Source: Saccharofermentans sp.
Lineage (GTDB): Bacteria; Bacillota; Clostridia; Saccharofermentanales; Saccharofermentanaceae
NCBI GenBank assembly: GCA_024403855.1
Contig: JAKSRC010000001.1
Location: 1 to 64,000, forward strand
Length of the DNA: 64,000 bases
Direction of reading: 5' to 3'
How positions within the stretch are numbered: the first letter of the stretch is position 1; every line of letters starts with the position of its first letter. Position numbers and translations under genes: made by a program. Shown in pieces: positions 45,609 through 54,876 of this stretch. A model generated the notes under the pieces. That model was not told where the DNA came from. It ran no database searches and saw nothing but the letters and a program-made list of their open reading frames with translations.

Positions 45609-45748
45609 CCTATTTTTGAACTGAGAGTTCAATTTTAGGGATTAAGTTGTGTTGACTTCGCTCCTATTTTTGAACTGAGAGTTCAATTATAGGGATTAAG
45701 TTGTGTTGACTTCGCTCCTATTTTTGAACTGAGAGTTCAATTTTAGGG
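45609..45748. repeat. three 54-bp tandem repeats carrying TGAACT palindromes
   Basis: Copies begin at 45609, 45663 and 45717, exactly 54 bases apart. Each holds CCTATTTTTGAACT, centre GAG, and AGTTCAATTTTAGGG (one copy has ATTATAGGG), followed by the linker ATTAAGTTGTGTTGACTTCG. They lie inside the pyr operon between the pyrD stop and the pyrE-like start, so the mRNA would carry three hairpins in a row. Confidence 0.92.
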
Positions 45749-45762
45749 ACTACAAGCAAACT

Positions 45763-46677
45763 TTACCAGCGCTGCAAAGTACCGGTAAGTGACTTAAGTT
45801 CAAGTGAATTTTCTTCGCAGTACTTATTAAGATCTTCAGTAATCTTAACAGGTAATGAAGGATGTACGAGACAAGCAGTACCAATCTCAACAGCAGATGC
45901 GCCGGCGATCATGAATTCGATGACATCCTTATAGTCTTCGATACCGCCGCAGCCAACGATCGGAATACTGAGTACCTGTGAAGCTTCAGCAATCATTCTG
46001 ATCGCAACAGGCTTAACAGCAGGACCAGAATATCCACCTGTGTTATTTGTAAGAATCGGTCTTCTGGTTCTAATATCAATTCTCATACCCATCAATGTGT
46101 TAATGAGAACTACTGCATCTGCTCCACCTTCCTGAGCAGCAAGAGCAGTTGCCTTGATATCTGTTACATTTGGTGTGAGCTTGATCCACAAAGGAAGATC
46201 TGTGAGGGATCTGAGCTTAGAAGTAATAGCTTTGATTGCTTCTGGGTCAGAACCGATAGTCATACAGCCTGCCTTGACATTAGGGCAAGAAAGGTTGATT
46301 TCCAAAGCATCAATCTTGTCCTTGTGAGGAGCTAATGTTGTTGCCATATCAACATAGTCTTCGTATGAATGACCGGCTACATTTACGATAACGGCTGCAC
46401 CGGATTCCTTCATGAAGTCCAAGTCATTTTCGATGAAGTAATGAACACCGGGATTCTGAAGGCCAACGGAATTAAGCATACCTGAAGCACATTCAGCTAC
46501 TCTTACACCGGGATTTCCTGCACGGGGCTTAATTGTAAGGCCCTTTGATGACATACCACCAAGGATACTGAGGTCATAATATTCTGAGAGCTCTCTTCCG
46601 AAATTACATGTACCGGAAGCTAAGATAATAGGGCTCTTGAGTTCTGTCTTACCAACGTTTACTGATAAAGGATTCAT
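45763..46677 (-). CDS. pyrD: dihydroorotate dehydrogenase B, catalytic subunit
   Basis: A 304-residue FMN enzyme oxidising dihydroorotate to orotate. GTCNFGRELSEYYDLSILGG, the family block EINLSCPNVKAG with the catalytic Cys region, IKLTPNVTD, and the FMN-phosphate site IVGCGGIEDYKDVIEFM are intact. As a class 1B enzyme it needs PyrK, encoded directly upstream with a one-base overlap. It sits in the standard pyr order. Confidence 0.96.
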   Translation of the reverse strand: MNPLSVNVGKTELKSPIILASGTCNFGRELSEYYDLSILGGMSSKGLTIKPRAGNPGVRVAECASGMLNSVGLQNPGVHYFIENDLDFMKESGAAVIVNVAGHSYEDYVDMATTLAPHKDKIDALEINLSCPNVKAGCMTIGSDPEAIKAITSKLRSLTDLPLWIKLTPNVTDIKATALAAQEGGADAVVLINTLMGMRIDIRTRRPILTNNTGGYSGPAVKPVAIRMIAEASQVLSIPIVGCGGIEDYKDVIEFMIAGASAVEIGTACLVHPSLPVKITEDLNKYCEENSLELKSLTGTLQRW

Positions 46678-47447
46678 CAGAAGATCACCTCCTGACTGTT
46701 AAATACAGGGCCTTCTTTGCAGCACCTTACATTCTTATATCCATCAGGACCATCATCCTTAACTTTAACAATGCAGCAAAGGCAAATACCAGCACCACAT
46801 GCCATTCTCTGTTCCATGGAAACCAGGCACTTCATGCCCTTGGATTCTGCCCATGAAGAGATAGCTTTCATCATAGGAATAGGACCAACGCAGCAAATAA
46901 GTGTTTTCGAAGAATCTTCAATATTTAATGTATCAAGACCTGCAATTACAGTACCCTTAATACCTGCATCACCGGCATCAGTAGTAATGACATAGCCTTC
47001 CTTATTAAGAATTACCTGGTTCTTGTTTCTGAAGCCTTCTACAACTGTAACTTTCTTACCGGCAGCAGTTAATGTCTCATAGGCGAAATTAATCGGGAAA
47101 ACACCAGTGCCACCACCTGTTAAGATGAAATTATCGTAGTCTTCAAAATCAAAACCATTACCCAAAGGGCCAAGGCAGTCAACTTCAGTTCCGACTTCAA
47201 ATTCTTTGATCTGCTCAGTTCCCTTACCTACTACTTTTACACCAATATTGAAGGTTCCCTTTTCGCGGTCGACACTTGCAATACCAAAAGGGCGCTTCAA
47301 AAACATAGTGCCTGCTGAGATATTTACAAACTGACCGGGAATAGCGGAACTTGCTATCTCAGGACAGTAAAATCCGAGATAGCAAGTATCATTGTTTAAT
47401 AATTCGTTAGAAACTAACTTAATTCTATATTCTTTTCTGGTAACCAT
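46677..47447 (-). CDS. pyrK: dihydroorotate dehydrogenase B, electron-transfer subunit
   Basis: A 256-residue ferredoxin-reductase-like protein carrying FAD and a [2Fe-2S] cluster that passes electrons from PyrD to NAD. FLKRPFGIASVDREKG binds FAD, TGGTGVFPINF the NAD side, and the cluster cysteines are in MACGAGICLCCIVKV and VRCCKEGPVF. Partner PyrD follows with a one-base overlap. Confidence 0.95.
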   Translation of the reverse strand: MVTRKEYRIKLVSNELLNNDTCYLGFYCPEIASSAIPGQFVNISAGTMFLKRPFGIASVDREKGTFNIGVKVVGKGTEQIKEFEVGTEVDCLGPLGNGFDFEDYDNFILTGGGTGVFPINFAYETLTAAGKKVTVVEGFRNKNQVILNKEGYVITTDAGDAGIKGTVIAGLDTLNIEDSSKTLICCVGPIPMMKAISSWAESKGMKCLVSMEQRMACGAGICLCCIVKVKDDGPDGYKNVRCCKEGPVFNSQEVIF

Positions 47448-47449
47448 GA

Positions 47450-48403
47450 TTATACGTACTTACGATTCAATAAAGCTGCATTGAGCTTTTCCTTCATGTC
47501 TTCTGCTTCAAATCTTGCTGCCTTGCCGAAATCTTCAGGCTTGAACATGTCAGCCTTCTTCTGCCAAGCGCACATGATTGATCTTGAAGCATTTACAATG
47601 CCGCCCTTGCCATAAGCTGTGAAGCTTGCAACAGCTGCATCTGCACCTGCACCCTGTGCACCGTAACCAGGTACGAGCATGAATGCATTAGGCATACGCT
47701 TACGAAGAGCAACTGCCTGCTCAGGCCATGTAGCGCCGATAACAGCACCAATTGAAGAGAAGCCTTCTTCGCCGATCATTTCATCGCCCCATTCAGCGAC
47801 CTTATCAGCAACTGCTTCATATACTTTTCTGCCATCAGCAAGCTCTAAATCCTGGAAGTCACCAGCTGAAGGGTTGGATGTTCTTACCAAGCAGAAAAGG
47901 CCCTTGCCGTCTCTCTTTGCGACATCGATGAAAGGCTTAACGCCGTCGATACCAAGGTAGCAGTTAACTGTGCAGCAATCGAAACCACTCATCTCAACTG
48001 ATTCGCCGAGAAGGATGTCAGTCTTACCGATGATTCCTTCAGCATAAGCTGTTGCTGTGGAGCCAATGTCATTACGCTTGCAGTCACCGATTACGAGCAT
48101 GCCCTTTCTCTGAGCATATCTTGCTGTAAGAAGCATTGTCTTGATTGCTTCTACACCATACATCTCATAGTAAGCGTACTGAAGCTTAACAGCAGGAACG
48201 ATATCGTATGTGTGGTCGATAATCTCTTTGTTGAAAAGCCAGAGCGCCTTTGCTGTAGCTTTTGCAGCTTCCTCAGGGAACAACTGCTCTGCATAATTCT
48301 TAATGTGCTCAGGAATGTAATCGAGCTTAGGATCAAGGCCGATAACTGTAGGGTTATTTACCTCATCGATCTTTCTGACGAGTCTATCAGCAAAGTTTTT
48401 CAT
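47450..48403 (-). CDS. pyrF: orotidine 5'-phosphate decarboxylase (long type)
   Basis: A 317-residue OMP decarboxylase of the longer subfamily. The active-site lysine and aspartates are in VIGDCKRNDIGSTATAYAEG, and TVNCYLGIDGVKPFID plus VPGYGAQGAGADA complete the barrel. It catalyses the last step to UMP. GGGAGG precedes the start; the pyrC gene ends inside its first 17 bases. Confidence 0.95.
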   Translation of the reverse strand: MKNFADRLVRKIDEVNNPTVIGLDPKLDYIPEHIKNYAEQLFPEEAAKATAKALWLFNKEIIDHTYDIVPAVKLQYAYYEMYGVEAIKTMLLTARYAQRKGMLVIGDCKRNDIGSTATAYAEGIIGKTDILLGESVEMSGFDCCTVNCYLGIDGVKPFIDVAKRDGKGLFCLVRTSNPSAGDFQDLELADGRKVYEAVADKVAEWGDEMIGEEGFSSIGAVIGATWPEQAVALRKRMPNAFMLVPGYGAQGAGADAAVASFTAYGKGGIVNASRSIMCAWQKKADMFKPEDFGKAARFEAEDMKEKLNAALLNRKYV

Positions 48404-49646
48404 ATGTGACTTTTCCTCCCATTATGGTTAATAATGTTTCACCGTAAAGCTTCCATCCGTCGTAAGGAGTATTCCTTGATTTGGAAAGAAGTGTATTTTT
48501 ATCGAATGTAAACTCATCCGAAGTATTGAAGACTGCAAGATCAGCATCGTCGCCAACTTCCATACCGCCTCTTCCAAGCTTCAAAATCTTGGAAGGTGCA
48601 AAGCACATGAGGTCGACAAGCTTTTCGAGCGTGATAACACCAGTCTTAACAAGATAAGTGTAACCCAAAGCGAAAGCGGTCTCAAATCCTAATATACCAT
48701 TTAATGCGACAGAAAATTCGCAAACTTTCTCATCTTCGTGATGAGGAGCATTATCTGTAGCAATTGTATCGATTGTTCCGTCCTTCAAACCTTCAATAAT
48801 TGCATCAACGTGCTCCTGTGTACGAAGCGGCGGATGCATCTTGAAGTTTGTATCGTAATTCTCGCAGCAAGCGTCAGTAAGTGTGAAGTAGTGAGGGCAT
48901 GTCTCAGCTGTAACCTTTACTCCCCTTGCCTTAGCATCTCTGATCATGCGAACGCCACCTTTTGTGCTTACGTGGCAGATATGAACAGGAATATCAAGAT
49001 ATTCAGAAAGGATGATATCTCTTGAGATCATGATATCTTCAGCTGCTGTAGGAATACCTCTGATACCGATGGTTGTAGAGATGGGACCTTCATTCATTGC
49101 GCCTTCAGCAAGGCTCTTATCCTCACAGTGGTTCAATACTGGAATATCAAAGTCTGAAGCGTACTCAAGAACCTTTCTCATGATACCTGCATTTTTGATC
49201 GGACGGCCGTCGTCAGATACTGCAACGATTCCAGCATCCTTCATAAGACCCATTTCTGAAATCTGGTCGCCTTCAATGTTCTTCGTAGCTGCGCCGATAG
49301 GATAAACTCTGCAGTTACCGGCTTCTTCAGCTTTCTTCATGATGCCACTGATAACAGCTGCATTATCAGCAACAGGATTTGTATTAGGCATGCAGCAGAT
49401 GGATGTATATCCACCCTTTGCAGCTGAAGCTGTACCTGTCTTGATTGTTTCCTTGTACTCTCCGCCCGGTTCTCTCAAGTGGCAGTGCATATCGACAAGA
49501 CCTGGTGTAACAGTAGCACCCTTGAGGTCAATTACTCTGTCTGCTGTATCTTCAGCAAACTCATTTGCGAACTTGCCATCTTCAATATAAATGTTAGAAA
49601 GAGTTTCCTCGTTATACTTTTTAGCATTCTTTAAAACTAATCTCAT
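48387..49646 (-). CDS. pyrC: dihydroorotase
   Basis: A 419-residue class I dihydroorotase. The zinc-binding VDMHCHLREPG (H-x-H near residue 53-55) and the later HICHVSTKGG and TIATDNAPHHEDEK blocks carry the metal ligands and the catalytic Asp. It cyclises carbamoyl aspartate to dihydroorotate. The ATGA overlap with pyrB makes them coupled. Confidence 0.96.
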   Translation of the reverse strand: MRLVLKNAKKYNEETLSNIYIEDGKFANEFAEDTADRVIDLKGATVTPGLVDMHCHLREPGGEYKETIKTGTASAAKGGYTSICCMPNTNPVADNAAVISGIMKKAEEAGNCRVYPIGAATKNIEGDQISEMGLMKDAGIVAVSDDGRPIKNAGIMRKVLEYASDFDIPVLNHCEDKSLAEGAMNEGPISTTIGIRGIPTAAEDIMISRDIILSEYLDIPVHICHVSTKGGVRMIRDAKARGVKVTAETCPHYFTLTDACCENYDTNFKMHPPLRTQEHVDAIIEGLKDGTIDTIATDNAPHHEDEKVCEFSVALNGILGFETAFALGYTYLVKTGVITLEKLVDLMCFAPSKILKLGRGGMEVGDDADLAVFNTSDEFTFDKNTLLSKSRNTPYDGWKLYGETLLTIMGGKVTYEKLC

Positions 49647-50571
49647 AACTGGTTCCTCCTTGCCATAAGAAGGTAAAGAACTGCCATTCTGACAGCAACA
49701 CCGTTCGTTACCTGTTCATTAATTACTGACTGATCGCAGTCATATACTGCTGTAGGAAGCTCAACGCCGTGATTGCACGGACCCGGGTGCATAAGGAATG
49801 CATCTGGCTTAGCCAAAGCAAGCATCTCAGGTGTAATAGCGTAGAACTTGGCATATTCTGCAATTGAGGGGAAAAGTGACTTCTGCTGACGCTCCAACTG
49901 AACTCTGAGTCCCATGACAGCATCTGCATCCTTTACGCAGTCAGCAACGCTATCCGCAATTCTTACGCCAAGGTTCTCAATACCGATAGGCATCATGGTC
50001 TTAGGTCCATATACGCTTACCTGTGCACCGAGCTTGGTAAGGCCGATTGCATTGGATCTTACTACTCTTGAGTGATAGATATCGCCGCAGATAGCGATCT
50101 TCTTGCCCTCAAATGTATCGAATCTTTCATACATTGTAAGCATATCAAGAAGGGCCTGTGTAGGATGCTCATTCATACCATCACCGGCATTTACAACAGA
50201 TGACTTGAGGTAAGGTGCGATAAAATGAGGAGCACCTGACTGGTTGTGGCGCATGATGATGATATCAGTACCCATCATGTCGATTGTTCTTGCAGTATCA
50301 AGAAGTGATTCACCCTTCTTTACTGAGCTTCCTGAAGTAGAGATGTTTGCTGAAGCTGAACCCATATACTTTGAAGCAAGCTCGAATGAAAGTCTTGTTC
50401 TTGTAGAATTCTCATAGAAAAGTGTAACTACTGATTTTCCCTGAAGGTGTGAAGTCTTCTTATTAGCAGAAGAAATTACGAGCTTCATTGTTTTCGCTGT
50501 GTCAAGAATCTCCATAATCTCATCTGCAGTAAGCTGCTTCATTCCGAGGAGATCTTTACTCTTAAGTCCCA

Positions 50572-50572
<1 letters not shown>
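49643..50572 (-). CDS. pyrB: aspartate carbamoyltransferase, catalytic subunit
   Basis: A 309-residue enzyme condensing carbamoyl phosphate and aspartate. The carbamoyl-phosphate motif FYENSTRTRLSFELA and the aspartate-side HPGPCNHGVELP are clear. There is no separate pyrI. Regulation is likely through PyrR, encoded one base upstream. Confidence 0.96.
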
Positions 50573-51231
<659 letters not shown>

Positions 51232-51251
51232 CTTAAAGTTATGCTACAAGA

Positions 51252-51280
51252 ATTTTATATTTAAAGGGGGTGAAATGCAA
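51252..51280 (-). promoter_or_regulatory. pyr operon promoter
   Basis: TTGCAT (51275-51280) and TAAAAT (51252-51257) on the minus strand with a 17-base spacer. Transcription would begin near 51245, about 15 bases before the PyrR hairpin. The -35 lies inside the terminator of the upstream lipoprotein gene. Confidence 0.65.
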
Positions 51281-51306
51281 CACGAGTTTTGTGTCATTTC
51301 ATCCCC
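51266..51306 (-). terminator. terminator of the small lipoprotein gene
   Basis: On the minus strand GGGG-A-TGAAATG-A-CAC pairs with GTG-TT-GCATTTCA-CCCC, followed by TTTAAATAT. It lies directly after the lipoprotein stop at 51338 and overlaps the pyr promoter -35. Confidence 0.75.
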
Positions 51307-51337
51307 ATTTTTAATGTCGTTGTATTGTTATTTTGAA

Positions 51338-51745
51338 TCAGCCGTGCTTAGTTAAAGTGACTGAACCACCGTTCTTAGTATCGGTTATAGTAAGATTTTT
51401 GCCTTCAAGTGAATACGAATAAGTCAAGCCATTTCCCGAAAACTGGTTGCTTTCATCAGGATAGAAACTGATAGTCTTATCTTTGCTGGACACTTTATAA
51501 GTACCCTTTGCAGATGTTGCATCCGGAAGACCAATATAAGCTCTGTTGCCTACCCTTTTATAAGTGCCGTCATTCTCGAGCATGAGTTCACCGAAGCTTG
51601 CAAGTACAGCTGAGTAAGTTGAATTTGTGCTTTCGTCATGCTTCCATACACCCTGCAACTTCTTAGTATCGTTACCACAAGCAGTAAGACTTAAAGTAAA
51701 TGTCAGCAAAAGGACTACAACAATAGCCTTCATGCTTTTTCTCAT
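51338..51745 (-). CDS. small lipoprotein, lipocalin-like beta protein
   Basis: A 135-residue exported lipoprotein: MRKSMKAIVVVLLLTFTLSL, then TAC with lipobox cysteine 23. The mature part (LQGVWKHDESTNSTYSAVL, YKVSSKDKTISFY, LEGKNLTITDTKNGG) has the G-x-W and repeated strand pattern of small lipocalin-like/DUF5640-type proteins. No enzymatic residues are apparent. The ribosome binding site is GGAGGTG. It forms a single-gene unit between a hydrolase gene and the pyr operon. Confidence 0.82.
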   Translation of the reverse strand: MRKSMKAIVVVLLLTFTLSLTACGNDTKKLQGVWKHDESTNSTYSAVLASFGELMLENDGTYKRVGNRAYIGLPDATSAKGTYKVSSKDKTISFYPDESNQFSGNGLTYSYSLEGKNLTITDTKNGGSVTLTKHG

Positions 51746-51835
51746 AAATGCACCTCCATAAATGCATACTGAATTATTGTTAAAATTATATCAATAAATA
51801 TTTAGAATTTACTTATTAAATGGCTAATGTTGATC

Positions 51836-52765
51836 TCATTCTATGCCAATATTTTTAAGGAAATTGCTGATATATCCTGTATATGCTTCAAAACCAGCCT
51901 TCCATCTGCTTTCAGCATGTCCTGCGCCTTCAACAAATACTAGTTCTGTATAAGCACCCTCTTCTTTAGCTTTTGCATGTAGCATCTCAGCATTAAAAGG
52001 CTTAACTAGAGTATCACCTGCGCCATGGATAAAAAGAATCGGAGTTTTATTGTTTGTAAGGCATCTCAATGAATTTGTATTCTTAATGTCGACCTTATAA
52101 AGAATCTTTGCAGCAAGCCAGAGCGTAGGCGTAAGCCACTGCAGATGAATATTCTTATAGCAATCATAGAGTTCTTCGTAAGAGCCAATAAAGCAGCAGT
52201 CAGATACGATAAAGTTGACTTTTGGATCAAATCTCAGGCTATGAATTACAGTTGAGCTTCCCATTGACTCACCCTGAAGGCCAAGAATCTTTATATCGCT
52301 ATGCTTAGCTCTTGTATCATCAATTATGTGCTTCAGATCTTCTGACTCAACATAACCCAAAGTACACGTATCCGGCTTATTTACGCCATGGGTTCTCGCA
52401 TCATAAATAATGCAAGAGAATCCAAGCTTTACATAGCAATTAGCATATTTAACAGCACCATATCGACTTGATGTATGACCATGGCAGATAATTACATACT
52501 TACCGGTCTTTCTTGTCTCTTCAGTCGATACGAAAACACAATTTAAAATGTAACCGTCCTTACCCTCAACAGTAAACTCTTCCTGATCGTAGGAATCGAA
52601 ATCAAGCCATAATCCTCTCTTCTTATTGCCTCTAATCTCACGTTCAGAAGGAATAAGCTTAGGTTTGCAATATACGGTAGCATTACAGCAGCCAAAGATA
52701 ATAGCTCCTAATATGAATATAAAAGCTAATACAGAAACTACGATAACTATTATTGTCCAGGGCAT
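51836..52765 (-). CDS. membrane-anchored alpha/beta hydrolase
   Basis: A 309-residue serine hydrolase with an N-terminal helix (about residues 3-25) and an alpha/beta domain. The HGHTSS oxyanion block, the nucleophile elbow LGLQGESMGSS with Ser168, Asp251 in FIHGAGDTLV and His283 in EGAGHAESRW form a complete triad. It is about as similar as a paralogue can be to the protein at 53691 (GLQGESMG and the D-S-Y-D...E-x-G-Y blocks are shared). Substrate unknown; probably an esterase or peptidase of the BAAT/YqkD-like group. Confidence 0.85.
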   Translation of the reverse strand: MPWTIIVIVVSVLAFIFILGAIIFGCCNATVYCKPKLIPSEREIRGNKKRGLWLDFDSYDQEEFTVEGKDGYILNCVFVSTEETRKTGKYVIICHGHTSSRYGAVKYANCYVKLGFSCIIYDARTHGVNKPDTCTLGYVESEDLKHIIDDTRAKHSDIKILGLQGESMGSSTVIHSLRFDPKVNFIVSDCCFIGSYEELYDCYKNIHLQWLTPTLWLAAKILYKVDIKNTNSLRCLTNNKTPILFIHGAGDTLVKPFNAEMLHAKAKEEGAYTELVFVEGAGHAESRWKAGFEAYTGYISNFLKNIGIE

Positions 52766-52909
52766 TTGGAATCTCCAAAGTTAGAATTAACGCGCCTATT
52801 ATATCACCATAATTGAAGATTTCTTGTAATCAAAAACATTCCGATTTGGTGCAAAACACAAAGTTCAACAATATTGATAATGTTATTAATAAAGATTGCA
52901 TATTATAAA

Positions 52910-52938
52910 TTGACAAAGAAAAGCAGCTTTAATATAAT
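52910..52938 (+). promoter_or_regulatory. consensus promoter of the tRNA-Leu gene
   Basis: TTGACA at 52910-52915, a 17-base spacer, and TATAAT at 52933-52938. Both hexamers match the sigma-A consensus exactly. Initiation would be about five bases before the mature tRNA. Confidence 0.92.
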
Positions 52939-52949
52939 TACTTCGCTAC

Positions 52950-53034
52950 GGGGTTGTGGCGGAATGGCAGACGCAGCAGACTCAAAATCTGCCGACCATA
53001 AATCGTGTGGGTTCAAGTCCCACCAGCCCCACCA
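52950..53034 (+). tRNA. tRNA-Leu (anticodon CAA)
   Basis: An 85-base class II tRNA with encoded CCA. Acceptor arms GGGGTTG and CAGCCCC pair (one G-U), the D arm holds GGCGGAATGGCAGACGC, the anticodon stem-loop is GCAGA-CTCAAAA-TCTGC giving CAA for UUG codons, a long variable arm follows, and the T arm reads GTGGG-TTCAAGT-CCCAC. It is a lone tRNA with its own promoter and terminator. Confidence 0.95.
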
Positions 53035-53062
53035 AAAGCTGTCTCGCAATGAGACAGCTTTT
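53035..53062 (+). terminator. terminator of the tRNA-Leu gene
   Basis: AAAGCTGTCTC, loop GCAAT, GAGACAGCTTT, then T residues. The stem starts directly after the tRNA CCA. Confidence 0.93.
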
Positions 53063-53601
53063 TTATTGCCTGTATTTAATCTTTTTCGCCCCACAAAAAC
53101 GGCTTCATATAATTTTTTAACTTTTATATCTTTGAACACAATTACAGATTGATTGATCAACTTGCTCACACAATTAAACAACTTCTAACGCAAAATATCC
53201 TGAAATTTCATATCTTCAAGGCCCTAATTTACTAATGCTAAAATTGTCGATTTTCAGATAACCCTTGTTGCAGTTTGTCGGTTATTGAGACTAGTCTCAA
53301 CCGGTTTTACCGATTTGGCAGAGTTACTTGTCGTAAAAACCTTTAGAATTTTTCCGAAATTGTAGTATAGGCTCAGTTTCATCGACACGACGATTATCGG
53401 TAAATTTTCAGGGAAATTTACGACAAGTTATCCGACAAAACTTTGCAAAAAGGACAAGGAATATTAAATATCAGATATTTCTCCGACAATCTTTACTGAA
53501 AATGGAGCAATTTACCCCTATCAAATTATGCTTCGAAATCCTTATAAAATCGGTATAGAAGCGGAAGTTTTTTAGATTGCCTGGCAAAAACTACCCAAAA
53601 A
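53063..53601. other. gene-free region rich in palindromes
   Basis: No supported gene. It contains a perfect 16-base palindrome TTGAGACTAGTCTCAA (53285-53300) flanked by CGGTTA and CCG; ACTTGTCGTAAA (53326-53337) with its exact inverted copy TTTACGACAAGT (53417-53428); the 15-base AAATATC-A-GATATTT (53466-53480); and several isolated TTGTCG/CGACAA words. Nothing matches a known RNA or insertion sequence. Confidence 0.6.
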
Positions 53602-53628
53602 GAAATCCCAGCTACTAACCGGGATTTC
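53602..53628 (-). terminator. terminator after the hydrolase gene at 53691
   Basis: Arms GAAATCCC (53602-53609) and GGGATTTC (53621-53628) with an 11-base loop; on the minus strand the stem is followed by TTTTTGGG. Confidence 0.7.
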
Positions 53629-53690
53629 CAAAGACTTGAACACCAAATTAAATAAAAAATCGCTTTAAGCTCAAGTATCAACTTTAATTT

Positions 53691-54671
53691 TTATGCAGCC
53701 TGATCGTCTTCAAGGCCCATATACTCTATTCCTGCTTTTTCGAGGAAGTTTGCTATGTGATCACGATAAGCATCCTTACCGGCAACCTCTCGTGAATCAC
53801 AATGTTCAGCGCCTGGAACGAGCCAGAGTTCAGAATATGCATATTTCTGAGCTTCTTTATACATAGCCTCGCTGTTTTCGACATCAATCCAGTTATCATC
53901 AGCACCGTGAACAAAAAGAATCGGAACACCCTTGTCTTTGAGCGCATCGATGCCACTTACTTCTGCATCGTTGATTCCAAACAAGACTCTGAAACCAAGG
54001 TCAGCACATGCGCCGAAGGGATAAAGATACATGTCGTTATACATGTCGTGAACCATAAACTTAAGGCTCTGGAAGCCACAGTCAGCTACAATGAAATCGA
54101 CTTTATCAGTGTACTTAAGAACATTCAAAGAAGTTGATGTACCCATTGATTCGCCCTGTAGTCCAAGAAGAGCTACATCGCCAAAGCGTGCGAAAGTATC
54201 TTCAATGAGGAAATTTAGATCCTGTGCTTCCCAACCACCCATGGAGCATGCAGTCCTCTCATTTTTGCCATGACCTCTTAAATCGTAAATAATGCATGTG
54301 AAGCCGAGCTCAATATATGGATCAACGAACTTGACCATTCCCCAATGATTATTCTGGTGACCATGAGAAATAATTACATATTTACCTGTGCCACGGGTAT
54401 CAGCAGATGAAACAGATGTACAGCGGAGTTCATAACCGTCTAAACCTTTAACAATGTAGTCTTCCGTATCATAAGAATCGAAATTGCCCCACATTCCTGA
54501 GCTCTTCATATAAGCGATATGATCTTCATAAGATTCAAGCGAAGGATACGCAATCGATATTGATGTTCCTACAGCTGCACCAATAAGATTAAGAACTATA
54601 AAGACCACAAGCGAGATATGAACGATTTTCAAGACCTTTTTGCGATTGGCCGGTTTGCGTGCTTTAGCCAT
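53691..54671 (-). CDS. membrane-anchored alpha/beta hydrolase
   Basis: A 326-residue protein with a basic N-terminus (MAKARKPANRKK), one transmembrane helix (about 15-40), and an extracytoplasmic or peripheral hydrolase domain. SHGHQNNH, nucleophile Ser175 in LLGLQGESMGTS, the Asp258/259 pair in VHGADDNWID, and His290 in PGAEHCDSRE give a complete triad. It is clearly a paralogue of the gene at 51836; the tRNA-Leu unit and a palindrome-rich spacer lie between them. GAGGGGAA precedes its start. Confidence 0.85.
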   Translation of the reverse strand: MAKARKPANRKKVLKIVHISLVVFIVLNLIGAAVGTSISIAYPSLESYEDHIAYMKSSGMWGNFDSYDTEDYIVKGLDGYELRCTSVSSADTRGTGKYVIISHGHQNNHWGMVKFVDPYIELGFTCIIYDLRGHGKNERTACSMGGWEAQDLNFLIEDTFARFGDVALLGLQGESMGTSTSLNVLKYTDKVDFIVADCGFQSLKFMVHDMYNDMYLYPFGACADLGFRVLFGINDAEVSGIDALKDKGVPILFVHGADDNWIDVENSEAMYKEAQKYAYSELWLVPGAEHCDSREVAGKDAYRDHIANFLEKAGIEYMGLEDDQAA

Positions 54672-54832
54672 ATAATTAAATTCCCCTCTAAATTTATCTG
54701 AGACATTATATCAAAAGAAAAGTGAAAATCATTCGAAGTTATAGTGGCGAAAAAATGGGCGTATATTAAGTTTCTTGAGTGAAAATTTCGAAATTAACTA
54801 AAATTTGCAATATAAACCTGACGCAATAGTAA

Positions 54833-54838
54833 TATAAT
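54833..54838 (+). promoter_or_regulatory. candidate -10 box of pckA
   Basis: TATAAT lies 39 bases before the pckA ATG, with no good -35 at the expected spacing (ATATAA). AGAGG near 54860 is the likely ribosome binding site. Confidence 0.4.
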
Positions 54839-54876
54839 TATCGTGTCTAATTTTAAGAAAAGAGGTTACCGATATT

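Noticed and set aside
45573..45632. 20-residue N-terminal extension of the pyrE-like protein
   Set aside because: It translates the palindromic repeat; the internal ATG has a good GAGGAG site and family-like start.
45609..45748. CRISPR-like short tandem array
   Set aside because: Repeat and spacer are both identical between copies, there are only three units, and no cas genes are nearby; it is a simple tandem repeat.
52903..53181. 92-codon frames on both strands
   Set aside because: They run across the tRNA-Leu gene and its terminator and are therefore spurious.
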